From NCBI GenBank assembly GCA_001701105.1, contig DAAI01000003.1:22772-37774 (forward strand): DNA of 15,003 nt, written 5' to 3'. The position numbers were made by a program, and so were the translations under genes. Origin of the DNA: Bacteroidales bacterium GP1 (GTDB taxonomy: Bacteria > Bacteroidota > Bacteroidia > Bacteroidales > Muribaculaceae). Below the pieces are notes generated by a model. That model saw nothing but the letters and a program-made list of their open reading frames with translations, searched no databases and was not told where the DNA came from. This document shows, one piece after another, positions 1 through 9,100 of the stretch (its first letter is position 1; each line of letters starts with the position of its first letter).

Positions 1-303
1 AAGCGGCCGGCAAGCCGGTTTTGGGTATCGGAATTGCGTGCCGCAGAGGTGGTATCGGCCATGATGCGTGGTGTGGCACCCGACAATATGATGCCGCAGA
101 AACTAAAGATGTATGAGGAGATATTGCGGCGCGTCGAGGGTATACGCGCAAGAAAGCCGGGGCACCCGTTGTCGGATGCAGTTTTCGAGGCTGTCAATTC
201 GCCGGCTCCGGAATTTTATCTCACTGATGATTCGGCGAGGGTGATTATCTATAGATTGCGTGCGCGCCGGAAAGCCGCCAAAAATAAAATTGTGGAGGAA
301 TGA
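1..303 (+). CDS. 3' part of small phage-type protein upstream of terminase (partial)
   Basis: The frame is open to the left edge of the window, so the gene probably begins outside it; internal candidate starts are TTG at 34 and ATG at 61. The visible part is about 100 residues, basic and probably helical, with a segment APEFYLTDDSARVIIYRLR followed by a lysine/arginine-rich end. I do not recognise a named family. Its stop TGA (301-303) overlaps the ATG at 300 of the next gene, which suggests translational coupling. A small gene directly ahead of a terminase large subunit is where a terminase small subunit or another packaging gene usually lies, so that role is possible. No helix-turn-helix motif is obvious to support it, and the role is inferred from position only. 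Confidence 0.6.
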   Translation, partial: KRPASRFWVSELRAAEVVSAMMRGVAPDNMMPQKLKMYEEILRRVEGIRARKPGHPLSDAVFEAVNSPAPEFYLTDDSARVIIYRLRARRKAAKNKIVEE

Positions 304-2225
304 TGGGAGATATTACAGTGGAGGCGATTCTCGCCGAGAATGAACGCAGGAAGGCGGAAAACGCCTCTCTCGAGGGAAAGCCTATGAAGAGGACGCCCGA
401 CGATGCTCGCCGGATTTATGAAGATTTCGCATATTGGGCCGGCACAAGGGCATATATCAAGAGCAAGACCGAAGGAGTGGAAGTATTGTTCACACTCAAC
501 AGGGCTCAGAGAAAGCTGGTGGAGATGCTCGAAGGGATGCGGCGGCGCAATGAGCCGATAAGGCTGATCCTTCTGAAGGCTCGTCAGTGGGGAGGAAGTA
601 CGTGTGTGCAGCTGTACATGGCATGGCTTCAGCTTCTTCATAAGGAGGGGCTCAATTCGCTGATATTGGCCCATCAGGGGTGTGCCACGGATGAGATAAA
701 GGATATGCTCGACCGCCTCATCAGGAATTATCCGCCGGAGGCGGGGGAGGAAAAGGCATGGACCATGAAGGGAGTGGGACGCAGCGGGAGCATCTTCCGG
801 ATTGAGGAGCGCCGGTGTAAAGTAAAGGTAGGGAGCGCGGAAAGGCCGGAGGCTTGCCGTGGAGGTGATTATAGTCTGGTGCATTGTTCGGAAGTGGGGG
901 TATGGAAGTCGACGGCCGGAAAGAGTCCGGAGATGATGGTAAGGGCGGCGTGCAGCGGAGTGTTGTTGAAGCCTATGACTATGATAGTCTTTGAATCCAC
1001 AGCCAACGGCACGGGGAATTATTTTCACCGGGAATACGTGGCGGCGAAACGAAGAGAATCGCAGTTCAAGCCATTGTTTGTGGCATGGTATGAGATCAGC
1101 CAGTATAGTTTGCGGCTGGAGGATCCGGAGAAATTTGCCGGAGCATTGATAGAAGGGAAGGACAAGGAGGTTGCGTCGAGCCCCCGTCGGCAGCCAGGCC
1201 GCTATCTGTGGTGGCTATGGGAGAAAGGCGCCACGCTTGAGGGCATCAACTGGTACGTCTCGGAGCGGATGAAATATTCTGATCATGGCCAGATGGCATC
1301 GGAATATCCATCGGATGATGTAGAGGCCTTTGTGCATTCCGGCGCGAGGGTATTCGATAAGTACAAGGTTGAGGCATTGCGGGATAGCTGCCGGGAGGTG
1401 CCCGAAATCGGGGTATTGACAACAGCCGGGAAGGGGCATCCCAATGTGGCGGTGAAAGATAATGTGAAGATAGAGATGCTTGAATCAGTAAAATTCATGC
1501 CGGAGGCCAACGGAGAATGGAAAATATGGAAGCATCCGGAGACATACGCATTAGGAGCATTGCATTATACGGATCGGTATCTTGTATCCGTCGATGTGGG
1601 GGGTCGGAGTACAAAAGCCGACTGGAGCGTGATTGTGGTGTTCGACAGGCTTCCGATGCGGTCGGGGGAAGGGCCGGAGGTAGTGGCTCAATGGCGTGGG
1701 CATTGTGATTTCGATATGCTTGCATGGCGCGCCGCGCTGACTGCGAAGTATTATCATAACGCCCTCTTGGTGATTGAAAGCAATACGCTGGAGAGCCGGG
1801 ATCCGGAGCGCGCCATCGATGGCGATCAGAGCTGCTTCCTTCTTGATCGTCTGCGGAGGATCTATCCGAATCTTTACACACGTCGCGGGAATCCGGATGA
1901 TGTAAGGCGCGGGCTTCCCTTCCGTTATGGGTTTCATACGAATACGTCGACAAAGCCGATGGTGATAGCCACGCTTGTGGAGATAGTACGCGATGCGCTT
2001 TATACGGAGCGTGATGAGGAATGTCTTGACGAATATTTGGCCTATGAGCGCCGGCCGAATGGAAGTTATGGCGCGATTCAAGGGCGGCATGATGATCTGC
2101 TGATGACGCGTGCCATCGGGCTGCATATCTGTTATCATGAAATGCCCGATCCGAAACCATTCACTCCGGCATCATCAGGCATGGCAACCCCCGCTCCCTC
2201 TCTCCGCGGCTACGGCAATTGGTAA
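300..2225 (+). CDS. Phage terminase large subunit-like protein (packaging ATPase and nuclease)
   Basis: This 641-residue protein has the two-domain plan of TerL, the motor that pumps DNA into phage heads and cuts it. In the N-terminal ATPase domain, KARQWGGST (residues 93-101) is a Walker A variant, VHCSE (194-198) fits Walker B with the catalytic glutamate, and ESTANG (232-237) fits the coupling motif III. In the C-terminal RNase H-like nuclease domain, VSVDVGG (Asp432), VIESNT (Glu493) and GRHDDL (Asp598/599) supply the acidic metal-binding residues. No key residue is missing and the length is normal. Starts ATG 300 and ATG 303 are both possible; GGAGG at 294-298 is 1 or 4 nt upstream. A portal gene normally follows TerL, but here a host-like secreted-protein gene with its own promoter does. 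The gene is therefore either the right edge of a prophage remnant or a stand-alone domesticated copy. Confidence 0.82.
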   Translation: MMGDITVEAILAENERRKAENASLEGKPMKRTPDDARRIYEDFAYWAGTRAYIKSKTEGVEVLFTLNRAQRKLVEMLEGMRRRNEPIRLILLKARQWGGSTCVQLYMAWLQLLHKEGLNSLILAHQGCATDEIKDMLDRLIRNYPPEAGEEKAWTMKGVGRSGSIFRIEERRCKVKVGSAERPEACRGGDYSLVHCSEVGVWKSTAGKSPEMMVRAACSGVLLKPMTMIVFESTANGTGNYFHREYVAAKRRESQFKPLFVAWYEISQYSLRLEDPEKFAGALIEGKDKEVASSPRRQPGRYLWWLWEKGATLEGINWYVSERMKYSDHGQMASEYPSDDVEAFVHSGARVFDKYKVEALRDSCREVPEIGVLTTAGKGHPNVAVKDNVKIEMLESVKFMPEANGEWKIWKHPETYALGALHYTDRYLVSVDVGGRSTKADWSVIVVFDRLPMRSGEGPEVVAQWRGHCDFDMLAWRAALTAKYYHNALLVIESNTLESRDPERAIDGDQSCFLLDRLRRIYPNLYTRRGNPDDVRRGLPFRYGFHTNTSTKPMVIATLVEIVRDALYTERDEECLDEYLAYERRPNGSYGAIQGRHDDLLMTRAIGLHICYHEMPDPKPFTPASSGMATPAPSLRGYGNW

Positions 2226-2305
2226 ACGCATCAGGTCGGGAGGTAAAACTCTTTTATGGAGGGTTGTCAGGACAGTCATCTTGGGGTAGTACGATTTCAA
2301 CAAAT

Positions 2306-2340
2306 GTTGAGGATAGATTGTGAATAAATTCGTAATTTTG
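2306..2340 (+). promoter_or_regulatory. Possible Bacteroidetes promoter for the secreted protein gene
   Basis: TAATTTTG at 2333-2340 matches the TAnnTTTG -7 element. The best -33 candidate, GTTG at 2306-2309, is 23 nt upstream, longer than the usual 19-21, so the match is only moderate. Transcription would start near 2346, about 60 nt before the ATG at 2406. A small inverted repeat (AACCTA 2354-2359, TAGGTT 2370-2375) lies in the leader. Confidence 0.4.
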
Positions 2341-2405
2341 CGGGAAATCTTGCAACCTAAGCGTTCATATAGGTTAGGATCCGGGCGCAAATTATTACAA
2401 TTGAT

Positions 2406-3155
2406 ATGAAAAGCAAATTGATAGGGATATTCATATTATGGTTGTTGACGAATGCGTCTTCAATATCAGCAGCGCGCTTCCTCGATTATTCGACAGGAGA
2501 ATATTTTGAGGAGGATTATTGGAATCGGGAGCTGTGGCCCGTGACGGACAGCTACGAAGAAGGAATGAGCCGGATTCTGGTGTGGGATATTTCGTATGCT
2601 ATAGTGGAAGAGTCTCCGTGGTATTCCGGATGTGTACGATGGCAGATACCGGGCTTTGCGTATTCCGATTGGGAAGGGAAGCCAGAAGTGCCCATCACCG
2701 GCAATTCTTTTGAATTGCCGGATGGTTACCGCAGCGTGAACATATCAGTGATTGAAGCCCAGTATAAGGAATATAATTTTAAGTTGCAGCCGGGATTGCC
2801 ACCGGTGCCGGGTAATGAGCCGCAGCGGTTTGTGGATATTGAGCCGTATGAGGGATTCTTCCCCTCCACGCCTTACAACGACAATGGAGTGGAGATCTAC
2901 CGGGGCACATATATCGTATTTATCGGGACATGGCCGGTATCATACGATTACGAGCATTCCATAGTCAGGGCATATACGCATTTGAAATTGCGACTCGATT
3001 ATAGCACGGAAGAAGCCGGAGTTACTGAGAACGCGGTAAATAATACGCTACCGACTGAATACTTCAGCCTGCAAGGGGTTAAAACGCTCAATCCATTGAA
3101 AGGGAATTACTATATTGAAAGGAGAGGGTCGCAATCGCGCAAGATCCTTTTCTGA
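2406..3155 (+). CDS. Secreted protein of unknown function with LQG-type C-terminal tail
   Basis: The protein has 249 residues. The N-terminus is a clear signal peptide: a lysine at residues 2 and 4, a hydrophobic core of roughly residues 5-16, and a probable cleavage site after ISA near residue 22. The mature part is rich in Tyr, Trp, Asp and Glu and looks like a small beta protein; I recognise no catalytic motif or named domain. The C-terminus (about 218-249) contains YFSLQGVKTLNP, GNYYIERRG and a final RKILF. This resembles the short LQG-x-V ... G-Y-I ... K tail common on exported proteins of Prevotella- and Muribaculaceae-like bacteria, which resembles the end of T9SS sorting domains. Function is unknown. 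It appears monocistronic, since no gene follows closely. Confidence 0.75.
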   Translation: MKSKLIGIFILWLLTNASSISAARFLDYSTGEYFEEDYWNRELWPVTDSYEEGMSRILVWDISYAIVEESPWYSGCVRWQIPGFAYSDWEGKPEVPITGNSFELPDGYRSVNISVIEAQYKEYNFKLQPGLPPVPGNEPQRFVDIEPYEGFFPSTPYNDNGVEIYRGTYIVFIGTWPVSYDYEHSIVRAYTHLKLRLDYSTEEAGVTENAVNNTLPTEYFSLQGVKTLNPLKGNYYIERRGSQSRKILF

Positions 3156-3489
3156 AAATAATGGCTAAGTTAAGCAAAGTCCTCCCGGCACAGGCTCCGG
3201 CCCGTCGGCTACTTGTTTGAAACTTTTACATATCCCTCCTGCTTAAAAACTCTCTTCCCCTCTGTTTGGAAATCGCCGACGCGTAGGGCGGCAATGTTAT
3301 GGTGAGGAGCCAAGTATCAAAAATGTTCTTTGCAGACCACATCATAGGAACCTCAATACGGTTTACGTCTTTAATAATGTTTGTATAATTATGTTAATTC
3401 TTTTATGAAAAGCATCAACCTGTCAGTTCATTTCCTCCATCAGCTATAGAATCGCAGCATAAGATACCAGCATAAAATAAGGGATTAAA
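3156..3489 (+). other. Intergenic stretch without a recognisable gene
   Basis: I find no convincing ORF, RNA gene or strong terminator here. The only structure noted is an imperfect 13-bp tandem repeat (CAGCATAAGATAC at 3455-3467 and CAGCATAAAATAA at 3468-3480, 11 of 13 identical) just upstream of the next promoter. It may be a regulatory site or chance. Confidence 0.4.
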
Positions 3490-3521
3490 TTTGGTTATCG
3501 TTTTCAAATGGTGTAAATTTG
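3490..3521 (+). promoter_or_regulatory. Bacteroidetes promoter for the TPR-AraC regulator
   Basis: TTTG at 3490-3493 and TAAATTTG at 3514-3521 are exact matches to the -33 and -7 elements, with an ideal 20-nt spacer. Transcription should begin near 3528. That places the ATG at 3550 about 20 nt downstream, which supports 3550 as the ancestral start codon. Confidence 0.75.
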
Positions 3522-3579
3522 TATGATTATTTATACATGGGGATACTGTATGAACTATAGATCTACATAAGGTATTTAT

Positions 3580-4080
3580 TTGGGTCTGATACTTGTAATA
3601 TCGTTATTTTTGCCGCAGTTTGCGGGAGCTTCCGAAGTGGGAAAAGGGATCATGGGCCGGCTTACGGAGCGAGCCGATACCGCCCTTATCGCTCGCATTA
3701 AGGCAGATGCGCAACGTCATTATTCAGCTGGCTCACTCGACAGCGCGCTCATGGATTATACGCGCATCACGCGGATGAATGATGGCGGCGATTCCCTGAT
3801 AAGCTCCTTGCGTTCAGAAGCCTATAATATTTCAGCGGTAATTTGGTTCAGCCTTGGCGATTATCCACGGGCCTATAATGCCTTCATCATGGCTTCCCGG
3901 ACGGGTAACGAGGCTCAGAAGGTGGGAGTATATAACAATATTGCAAGTATCTATCATTATTTCAATGATCAGGAGCATGCTCTTGGTTATCTTGAGAAAG
4001 CATTTGAGGGAGCCCTTGCTACAAAAACTGGGATGCCCTGCTGTCATCGACCCTCAACATCACTAATTATCGGATTCTGA
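3580..4080 (+). CDS. N-terminal fragment of TPR-TM-AraC regulator (broken gene)
   Basis: This is the sensor half of a regulator whose remainder is in another frame at 4089-5162. The first possible start in the open stretch is TTG 3580, and it begins inside a hydrophobic segment (GLILVISLFLPQFAGA). In the same frame, ATG 3550 would give MNYRST, then TAA (3568-3570), then GIYLGLILVIS. Restoring the stop codon would yield a proper signal peptide with a basic N-region, so the TAA looks like a nonsense mutation in an ancestral gene starting at 3550. The rest is helical and TPR-like (AQRHYSAGSLDSALMDYTRI and YNNIASIYHYFNDQEHALGYLEKA). The last 18 or so codons after ATK are out of register. The fragment is probably non-functional alone. 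Confidence 0.7.
   Translation: MGLILVISLFLPQFAGASEVGKGIMGRLTERADTALIARIKADAQRHYSAGSLDSALMDYTRITRMNDGGDSLISSLRSEAYNISAVIWFSLGDYPRAYNAFIMASRTGNEAQKVGVYNNIASIYHYFNDQEHALGYLEKAFEGALATKTGMPCCHRPSTSLIIGF
4015..4030 (+). other. Frameshift site in the regulator (net -1)
   Basis: Up to about 4026 the first frame reads EGALATK. From about 4023 the frame one base back reads KNWDALLSTLNITNYRIL and runs without a stop into the second ORF. The switch falls on a run of five A (4023-4027) and equals one missing A. A tRNA-Lys on AAA could re-pair after a -1 slip, but the heptamer is CAAAAAC and not the canonical AAAAAAC. A real deletion or a homopolymer consensus error is more likely than programmed shifting. 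Confidence 0.75.
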
Positions 4081-5162
4081 CCAATACGTTGCCTCTCCTT
4101 TCTCCATGGATAGAAAAATTCAGGGGTGCTCCGGTGCCAGAGAGTGCTTTTAAATCATATGTTGCCTTTACGGCTGAAGGAGGAGAGGCATTGGGGAAAA
4201 ATGACCCTAATGGAGCTCTTTCAGCGTTCCGCAGAGCCGATAGTATTGTGAAAGTTACCCCTTCCCTGGTGCATTATACGGGCGGAGCCGGTTCGAACGT
4301 GGCACATGCCCTGATGAAAAATGGGCAGACAGCGGAAGCCGTCAGTTTTCTCAATCAGCTTCTCAAAAACCCGTATGTGGCGGGAAATACAGAAACTGAA
4401 ATGTGGATCATGCTGAAACTCTCCGAATGCGCGCGGATTGAGGGCGACAAGCAAAAAGAACTCGATTATAAGCTTGAATATGTCAATTTAAAGGATTCTC
4501 TGTTCTCGGCAAAGGAATTTGGGAAAGTGCTCGATTTCCAATCCGCTTATGAGCTCGAGACTATGGAGCAGAGGTTGGCCGAATCCGATTTCCAACGACG
4601 TAACCGGGAAACCATAATCATTTATTCCTTTCTTTTGGTGTTAGTGACATTGATTGCGGCTGTATGGTTGATAATTCAGAACCGGAATCTACGCGCCACG
4701 ATCCGTCACCTCTATGAAAAGGCAAAGCAGATGGAGACAACCCGGTCGGAATCAGAATCGGAGGAAGCGTTGCTCGATCCGGAGCAGGCCGATGAATTGA
4801 GCGGGCGAATATCCCGGATCATGCGTGACGATAAGCCATGGAAAAATCCTGATTTCTCGCTCGGAGAATTGGCAAAGCTGGCTCATAGCAATACTAAGTA
4901 CGTCTCTTATGTCCTTAACCGCATCTTGGGAAAAACGTTCACCACGCTTGTTAATGAATATAGAGTCGCGGAGGTGTGCCGTTGCCTTGCCGATGAGGAT
5001 CAATATGGCAATATGACAATAGAAGCAATAGGAACAGAAGTAGGCTTCAAATCGCGCTCCAACTTTGGGACTACGTTTAAGAAAATAACCGGACTAACCC
5101 CTAAGATGTTCCTCGCCCTTTCGAGGGAGGACCGCAAGAAATCTGATTCAAAAAATATCTGA
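4026..5162 (+). CDS. C-terminal fragment of TPR-TM-AraC regulator: TM segment and HTH domain
   Basis: In-register coding begins near 4026. The first formal start in this frame is TTG 4089, giving 357 residues, and that start is probably an artefact of the frameshift. Order, numbered from 4089: more TPR-like helices (about 20-130), a charged linker, one membrane span (IIIYSFLLVLVTLIAAVWLII, about 176-196), a short coiled coil, an acidic linker (ESESEE), and an AraC-type DNA-binding domain (about 254-345). The latter has two helix-turn-helix units, around SLGELAKLAHSNTKYVSYVL and IEAIGTEVGFKSRSNFGTTF, plus the typical end KKITGLTPKMF. In this Bacteroidetes family, a periplasmic TPR sensor joined through the membrane to an AraC output is thought to control nearby surface or secretion genes. 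The gene is followed on the same strand by a large T9SS cargo gene, its likely target (inference). Confidence 0.8.
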   Translation, partial: NWDALLSSTLNITNYRILTNTLPLLSPWIEKFRGAPVPESAFKSYVAFTAEGGEALGKNDPNGALSAFRRADSIVKVTPSLVHYTGGAGSNVAHALMKNGQTAEAVSFLNQLLKNPYVAGNTETEMWIMLKLSECARIEGDKQKELDYKLEYVNLKDSLFSAKEFGKVLDFQSAYELETMEQRLAESDFQRRNRETIIIYSFLLVLVTLIAAVWLIIQNRNLRATIRHLYEKAKQMETTRSESESEEALLDPEQADELSGRISRIMRDDKPWKNPDFSLGELAKLAHSNTKYVSYVLNRILGKTFTTLVNEYRVAEVCRCLADEDQYGNMTIEAIGTEVGFKSRSNFGTTFKKITGLTPKMFLALSREDRKKSDSKNI

Positions 5163-5163
5163 A

Positions 5164-5201
5164 TCGCGGAATAGACATTCTTTTTTGTTTCATTTCCGCG
5201 A
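5164..5201 (+). other. Inverted repeat after the regulator stop codon
   Basis: TCGCGGAA (5164-5171) and TTCCGCGA (5194-5201) form a perfect 8-bp stem around a 22-nt loop that holds a T6 run. Outer bases extend it with one mismatch (TGA ... TCA). It starts right after the TGA at 5160-5162 and ends 28 nt before the next -33 element. It is not a classical terminator because the T run is in the loop. It could be a weak terminator or an operator for the downstream promoter. Confidence 0.4.
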
Positions 5202-5228
5202 ATCAGTCACTCAAAATTGTTCTGAAAT

Positions 5229-5259
5229 ATTGACATTTATAGTAAAGGCAGTAACTTTG
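5229..5259 (+). promoter_or_regulatory. Bacteroidetes promoter for the T9SS cargo gene
   Basis: ATTG at 5229-5232 and TAACTTTG at 5252-5259 (exact TAnnTTTG) are separated by 19 nt. Transcription would start near 5266, about 53 nt before the ATG at 5319. Confidence 0.65.
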
Positions 5260-5318
5260 GGCATCCTAAAACGGATACAATCATCTCTGATTTGAAAACA
5301 AAGATATCCTTAACTAAA

Positions 5319-6107
5319 ATGAAACTCAGACATTACACATTCGCAGTGGCCTTCCTTGCAGTAGCGGCAGTAGGACTACTCGCCCAACGGATGAAGCCGA
5401 CATTTTCGGGCGACCTCGGACTGATGCCGTCTACCACGGTTCAGGCAAATCAAGTTCCAAACCATTCCGGCCCTATGAAAGCGGGTCTCGTGGGTAATTA
5501 TATCCTAATAGAAGATTTTGAGAGCGTCCCCGGCGAAGAACCGTATCCCCTTCCCGAAGGATGGACCCAGGTGACAGTGGCCGGTGGAGAATCGGCACGC
5601 TGGCTCGGCGCCACGCTTGGAAATAACCAGACCGGACAACCTTTCCCCGGAACTTCAGGCACAAAATATGCCGTGGTGTTGCGTAATGAGAACAATATTG
5701 AAACATGGATGTATTCCCCTGTGCTGCATATGGAGAAAGGGAAGGATTACGACATCTATTTTTCCGTCTATAAGCCCCAGCCAAGCCCCGGAAGCTCAAT
5801 CACTAATCTGAGGGTCACAATCGGCAAGACCACCAATCCTGCAGATGAAATAGATTATGAACTGGCCAACCGCGACAACAGCGATGAGAATTGGAGCATC
5901 GTGCGCCGTACGTTCTCTCCATCTGAAACAGGCGATTATTATCTTGGGTTCGGAGCTACCTGCGGAGCTCGCGGTTACATTACGGCCATCGATGATGTGA
6001 TGGTGACCGAATCCTGTGGACGAGTGTTCAACTATCCGGCTGTCTACTTCCCGACAAAGAAAACTCTTGATAGTGATTGTAAACCAAGATGTTCTTACAG
6101 AATATAG
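5319..6107 (+). CDS. N-terminal fragment of large T9SS-secreted surface protein (broken gene)
   Basis: I chose ATG 5319 over the in-frame TTG 5292 because it begins a clean signal peptide (MKLRHYTFAVAFLAVAAVGLLAQ). After a linker comes a choice-of-anchor J / cleaved-adhesin-like beta-sandwich: YILIEDFESVP, a PEGWTQVT strand, WMYSPVL, and the closing AIDDVMVTES. This fold is frequent in gingipain haemagglutinin regions and other Bacteroidetes surface proteins that bind host or glycan ligands. The following VFNYPAVYFPTKKTLD looks like the start of a choice-of-anchor D / HYDIN-like Ig domain that continues in a different frame from about 6086, so the last 7 codons are spurious. With no sorting domain in this frame, the product as read could not be recognised by T9SS. 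Confidence 0.75.
   Translation: MKLRHYTFAVAFLAVAAVGLLAQRMKPTFSGDLGLMPSTTVQANQVPNHSGPMKAGLVGNYILIEDFESVPGEEPYPLPEGWTQVTVAGGESARWLGATLGNNQTGQPFPGTSGTKYAVVLRNENNIETWMYSPVLHMEKGKDYDIYFSVYKPQPSPGSSITNLRVTIGKTTNPADEIDYELANRDNSDENWSIVRRTFSPSETGDYYLGFGATCGARGYITAIDDVMVTESCGRVFNYPAVYFPTKKTLDSDCKPRCSYRI
6060..6092 (+). other. Frameshift site in the T9SS cargo gene (net -1)
   Basis: The first frame is sensible through KKTLDSDCKP (to about 6086). The frame one base back becomes sensible from about 6086 (KMFLQNIGTGVLTL), and its nearest upstream stop is TAA at 6080-6082. The interval between LD and FLQNIGTG is shorter than usual for this Ig fold, so several residues may have been lost along with the reading frame. 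No slippery heptamer is present. Confidence 0.7.
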
Positions 6108-9100
6108 GCACGGGAGTTCTAACACTTAATCTTATAGGTCATACTACGGAGATAAAGATAGAAGGCTTCCCCACGCAGCTGGCAGCCGGTGAGATGGCTT
6201 ATGTCGATCTCAACTACATGGGAACGGCCGCGGGCGATTGGGATGGCTTTGTGAAATTCTCTACCAACGATCCTCTTCATCCGGAGGTGACTGTGGATTG
6301 CTTCGGCAAAGTGGAGGAGGCCGTCGTTACCGGTTATACCTACGAGGACTTCTCTGTCGGAACTCCGGCAGGATGGGATCTGGCGGAATTTTTCTTCCAG
6401 AATAAGAAAGGAGTCGATAATTCACGTTGTCTTGAGGGATGGACACTGACCAACCTCAATCTCTCGACGCATTATGTAGAGATGGGAGATAATCCGGTAC
6501 TTAAATTAGATTATAAGGCGCAGAAATATGATGCCTCCGGAATGCAGAAGGATCTACCTCCCACAAAACCGGAATATGTGAAATTCTCAATTCTGATCTC
6601 CGACGACTTCGGCCAGACATTCACAAAAGTATATCGCGTGGCTCCTGAAGGCGGTGATATGACTCATGTACTTTCATATGATTTTGCCACCATCAGCGTT
6701 CCCCTGCCGCAATATGCCGGCAAGACTTGCCAGATGAAATTGGAAGTGGATATGGCCCAGAATTGGATGGTCGATGATTACGCTCTCCTTATCGACAACG
6801 TTGAGCTCGGGACATGCCTCGAACATGATCTAAGCGCGAAATCTCTCTGCGGCGACGGGATGTGGAAGGCCGGCGTGGAAGGTAATTTTGTGCTCAATAT
6901 CCGAAACGGGGGTAGGGAGAATATAGCAGCCTCCGACTACAATGTCGCCATTGTGGATGAGGCCGGAAATACAATATGCTCTCAAGCCGGCATGGATATT
7001 GCCCATGGTAAGGAGGCCGCTGTGACAATCCCTTACACTCCCACGGCCACCGGTACGGCTAAGGTTCATGCCGTGATTAATTATTCCGACGACAATACAT
7101 CTAATAATGTCAGCGGCGTGCGCAATATTCGGGTGGAAGAAAACGAAGTGAGGTTAGTCACCACTCCCGAGGAAGATCCCTCAAAGCCCGTATGGACAAT
7201 GAGCGGTCCGGTAAATTATTATTACATGAACAGCGCCACTCAGATAATCTATCATGCCAATGCCCTGAACGCCACGTCAGGCACGCTCAACGGTATTCGC
7301 TACCAGATCAAGAGTGACACGGAATTTACTGCTCCCGAATGCGAGGTATGGATCGGCGAAACCGAACGAAATAATTTTAATGATGGAAAGATGATGTCGC
7401 CGGCCGGTTTTGTCAACGTCTTCAGTGGTGCAATCTCCGTACCGGAAGGTATCAGCAATTATGATATTCCTTTTGATGTTCCTTATGAATGGGGAGGGCA
7501 TAATCTCGTAGTTTATATAGTGAAAAAAGCCGACACATTCTATATGAGCAAACTTTTCCTCGGATCGCGCGATGCAAGTGTGGCAGGGCGGTCAATATCT
7601 ATGCTTGTGGATAACGGCAGTTTTGATGCAGAGAATCCGGAAAATGGAGTTTCCGAAACTGTTCGCCTTAACGATGCAGTTCCGGTGGCTGAGTTCCACT
7701 GGGCCAAGAATGAATATGTCGGTACGCTCCACGGCCATGTCACATGTGCCGGCACCCCGGTAAATAATGCCCGCGTAATGATTGATGGTACTTCATGCTT
7801 TGCTATCACAGACGAGGATGGCTTCTATGAATTTGAGAATGTCGCTGCCGGTACAGGCACATTAAGCGTGTCGGCTTATCTGTATAATGATAAGAATGGC
7901 ATAAACTACACAGTAAATAAAGGCACTACCTCTACTCTTGATGTAGTGATTGCCGCGGTGCCTACACATGAAGTAAAGATTAATGTGGCAGATGCGGCAG
8001 GTCAGCCCATAGATGGAGGGCAGGCCCGTCTTCTCGGATACGCTAAGTATAAGGTGGATATTGATGCCAATGGCGTTGCATTGTTCCCGGAAGTGTTTGA
8101 AGCCGATAATTATTCCCTTGAAGTGGAGCGAATGGGCTATAAGCCGGATTATTCAAGTCTCAATGTATCCGGCAATACAGTGAAGGATGTAGAGCTCCAT
8201 GAAGTTCTTTCATCTCCGCTTAGCCTTGAGGCTACAGTGGCCGGTGCCGGAGTGACATTGAATTGGGAATCGCCTCTCGACCTCTTTGCCTACGACAATG
8301 CAGAGATTCAGACAACCCTCGGCTTCCAACTGGGCAATAAGAACAGCCTCATTGGTGTGGCGTTCCCCAACATCAGCGAGATTGAGGAGATACAATGGTT
8401 CACCAACAACGGCGAAGATACAGCTGTGCCTTATGTGAATGTGTATATAATGGCTCTCGACGAAACAGGTCGACCCACGTCAACTATCTTGAGTGGAATT
8501 GAGGGGGCTCCCAACACGGAAGGAGAATGGAATTCATATCGTTTTGATAATCCTATAAGTGCCCCGAATGGATTCTACCTCGGAATCAGCAGCAACAGCG
8601 GATTCGTGGGGATAGCAGCCGCTAAGCCCTTGGATGGTGACGAACAGCGTAGAGGCCGCGTTTGGACCACAAATGATTATACTTTCGTGGCTCCTGCTGG
8701 AAGCGGACTGATCGACGGTGGCTGGACCGACAACTATGGAACGTCGAACCATAACCTCGTGCCTATGGTGCGCGCGTTAGGCACCGACAAGGGATTTGTG
8801 GATTTCACAGATTATACCCCCTTCACCCAAAACTGGTATGAAGCTCCGGCAAGGAGGGAATATACCGAACTCTCTCATCCTTCAGTGAAATATTCAATCG
8901 CACTCAATGGTGAAGAAAAGGCTAACGGAGTGGAGGGAACCACCTATGAGTTCAGCGGCCTGGAAAGTGGCGATTATATGGCTGAAGTCAAGGCAACTTA
9001 TGCAAGCGGGGAGTCGGAAGGAATCATACAATCTTTCACAATCGACGACAGTGGGGTTGAACGGGTAATTATGACATCGTTCGCCATAGGTCCTAATCCG

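Noticed and set aside
249..1028. Long minus-strand ORF of 259 codons opposite the terminase
   Set aside because: It lies antisense to a gene with clear ATPase motifs, and its translation is rich in His, Pro, Leu and Arg without domain features; it is a shadow frame.
1495..2160. Minus-strand ORFs of 221 and 195 codons opposite the terminase nuclease domain
   Set aside because: Two overlapping open antisense frames with biased composition, opposite a coding region with intact nuclease motifs; shadows.
3455..3480. CRISPR-like repeats
   Set aside because: Only two imperfect 13-bp units in direct tandem, with no spacers and no cas genes in the window.
4021..4029. Programmed -1 ribosomal frameshift in the regulator
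   Set aside because: The heptamer is not canonical, no stimulatory structure stands out just downstream, and the gene also has an upstream nonsense codon; a mutation or consensus error is simpler. Kept as a minor alternative.
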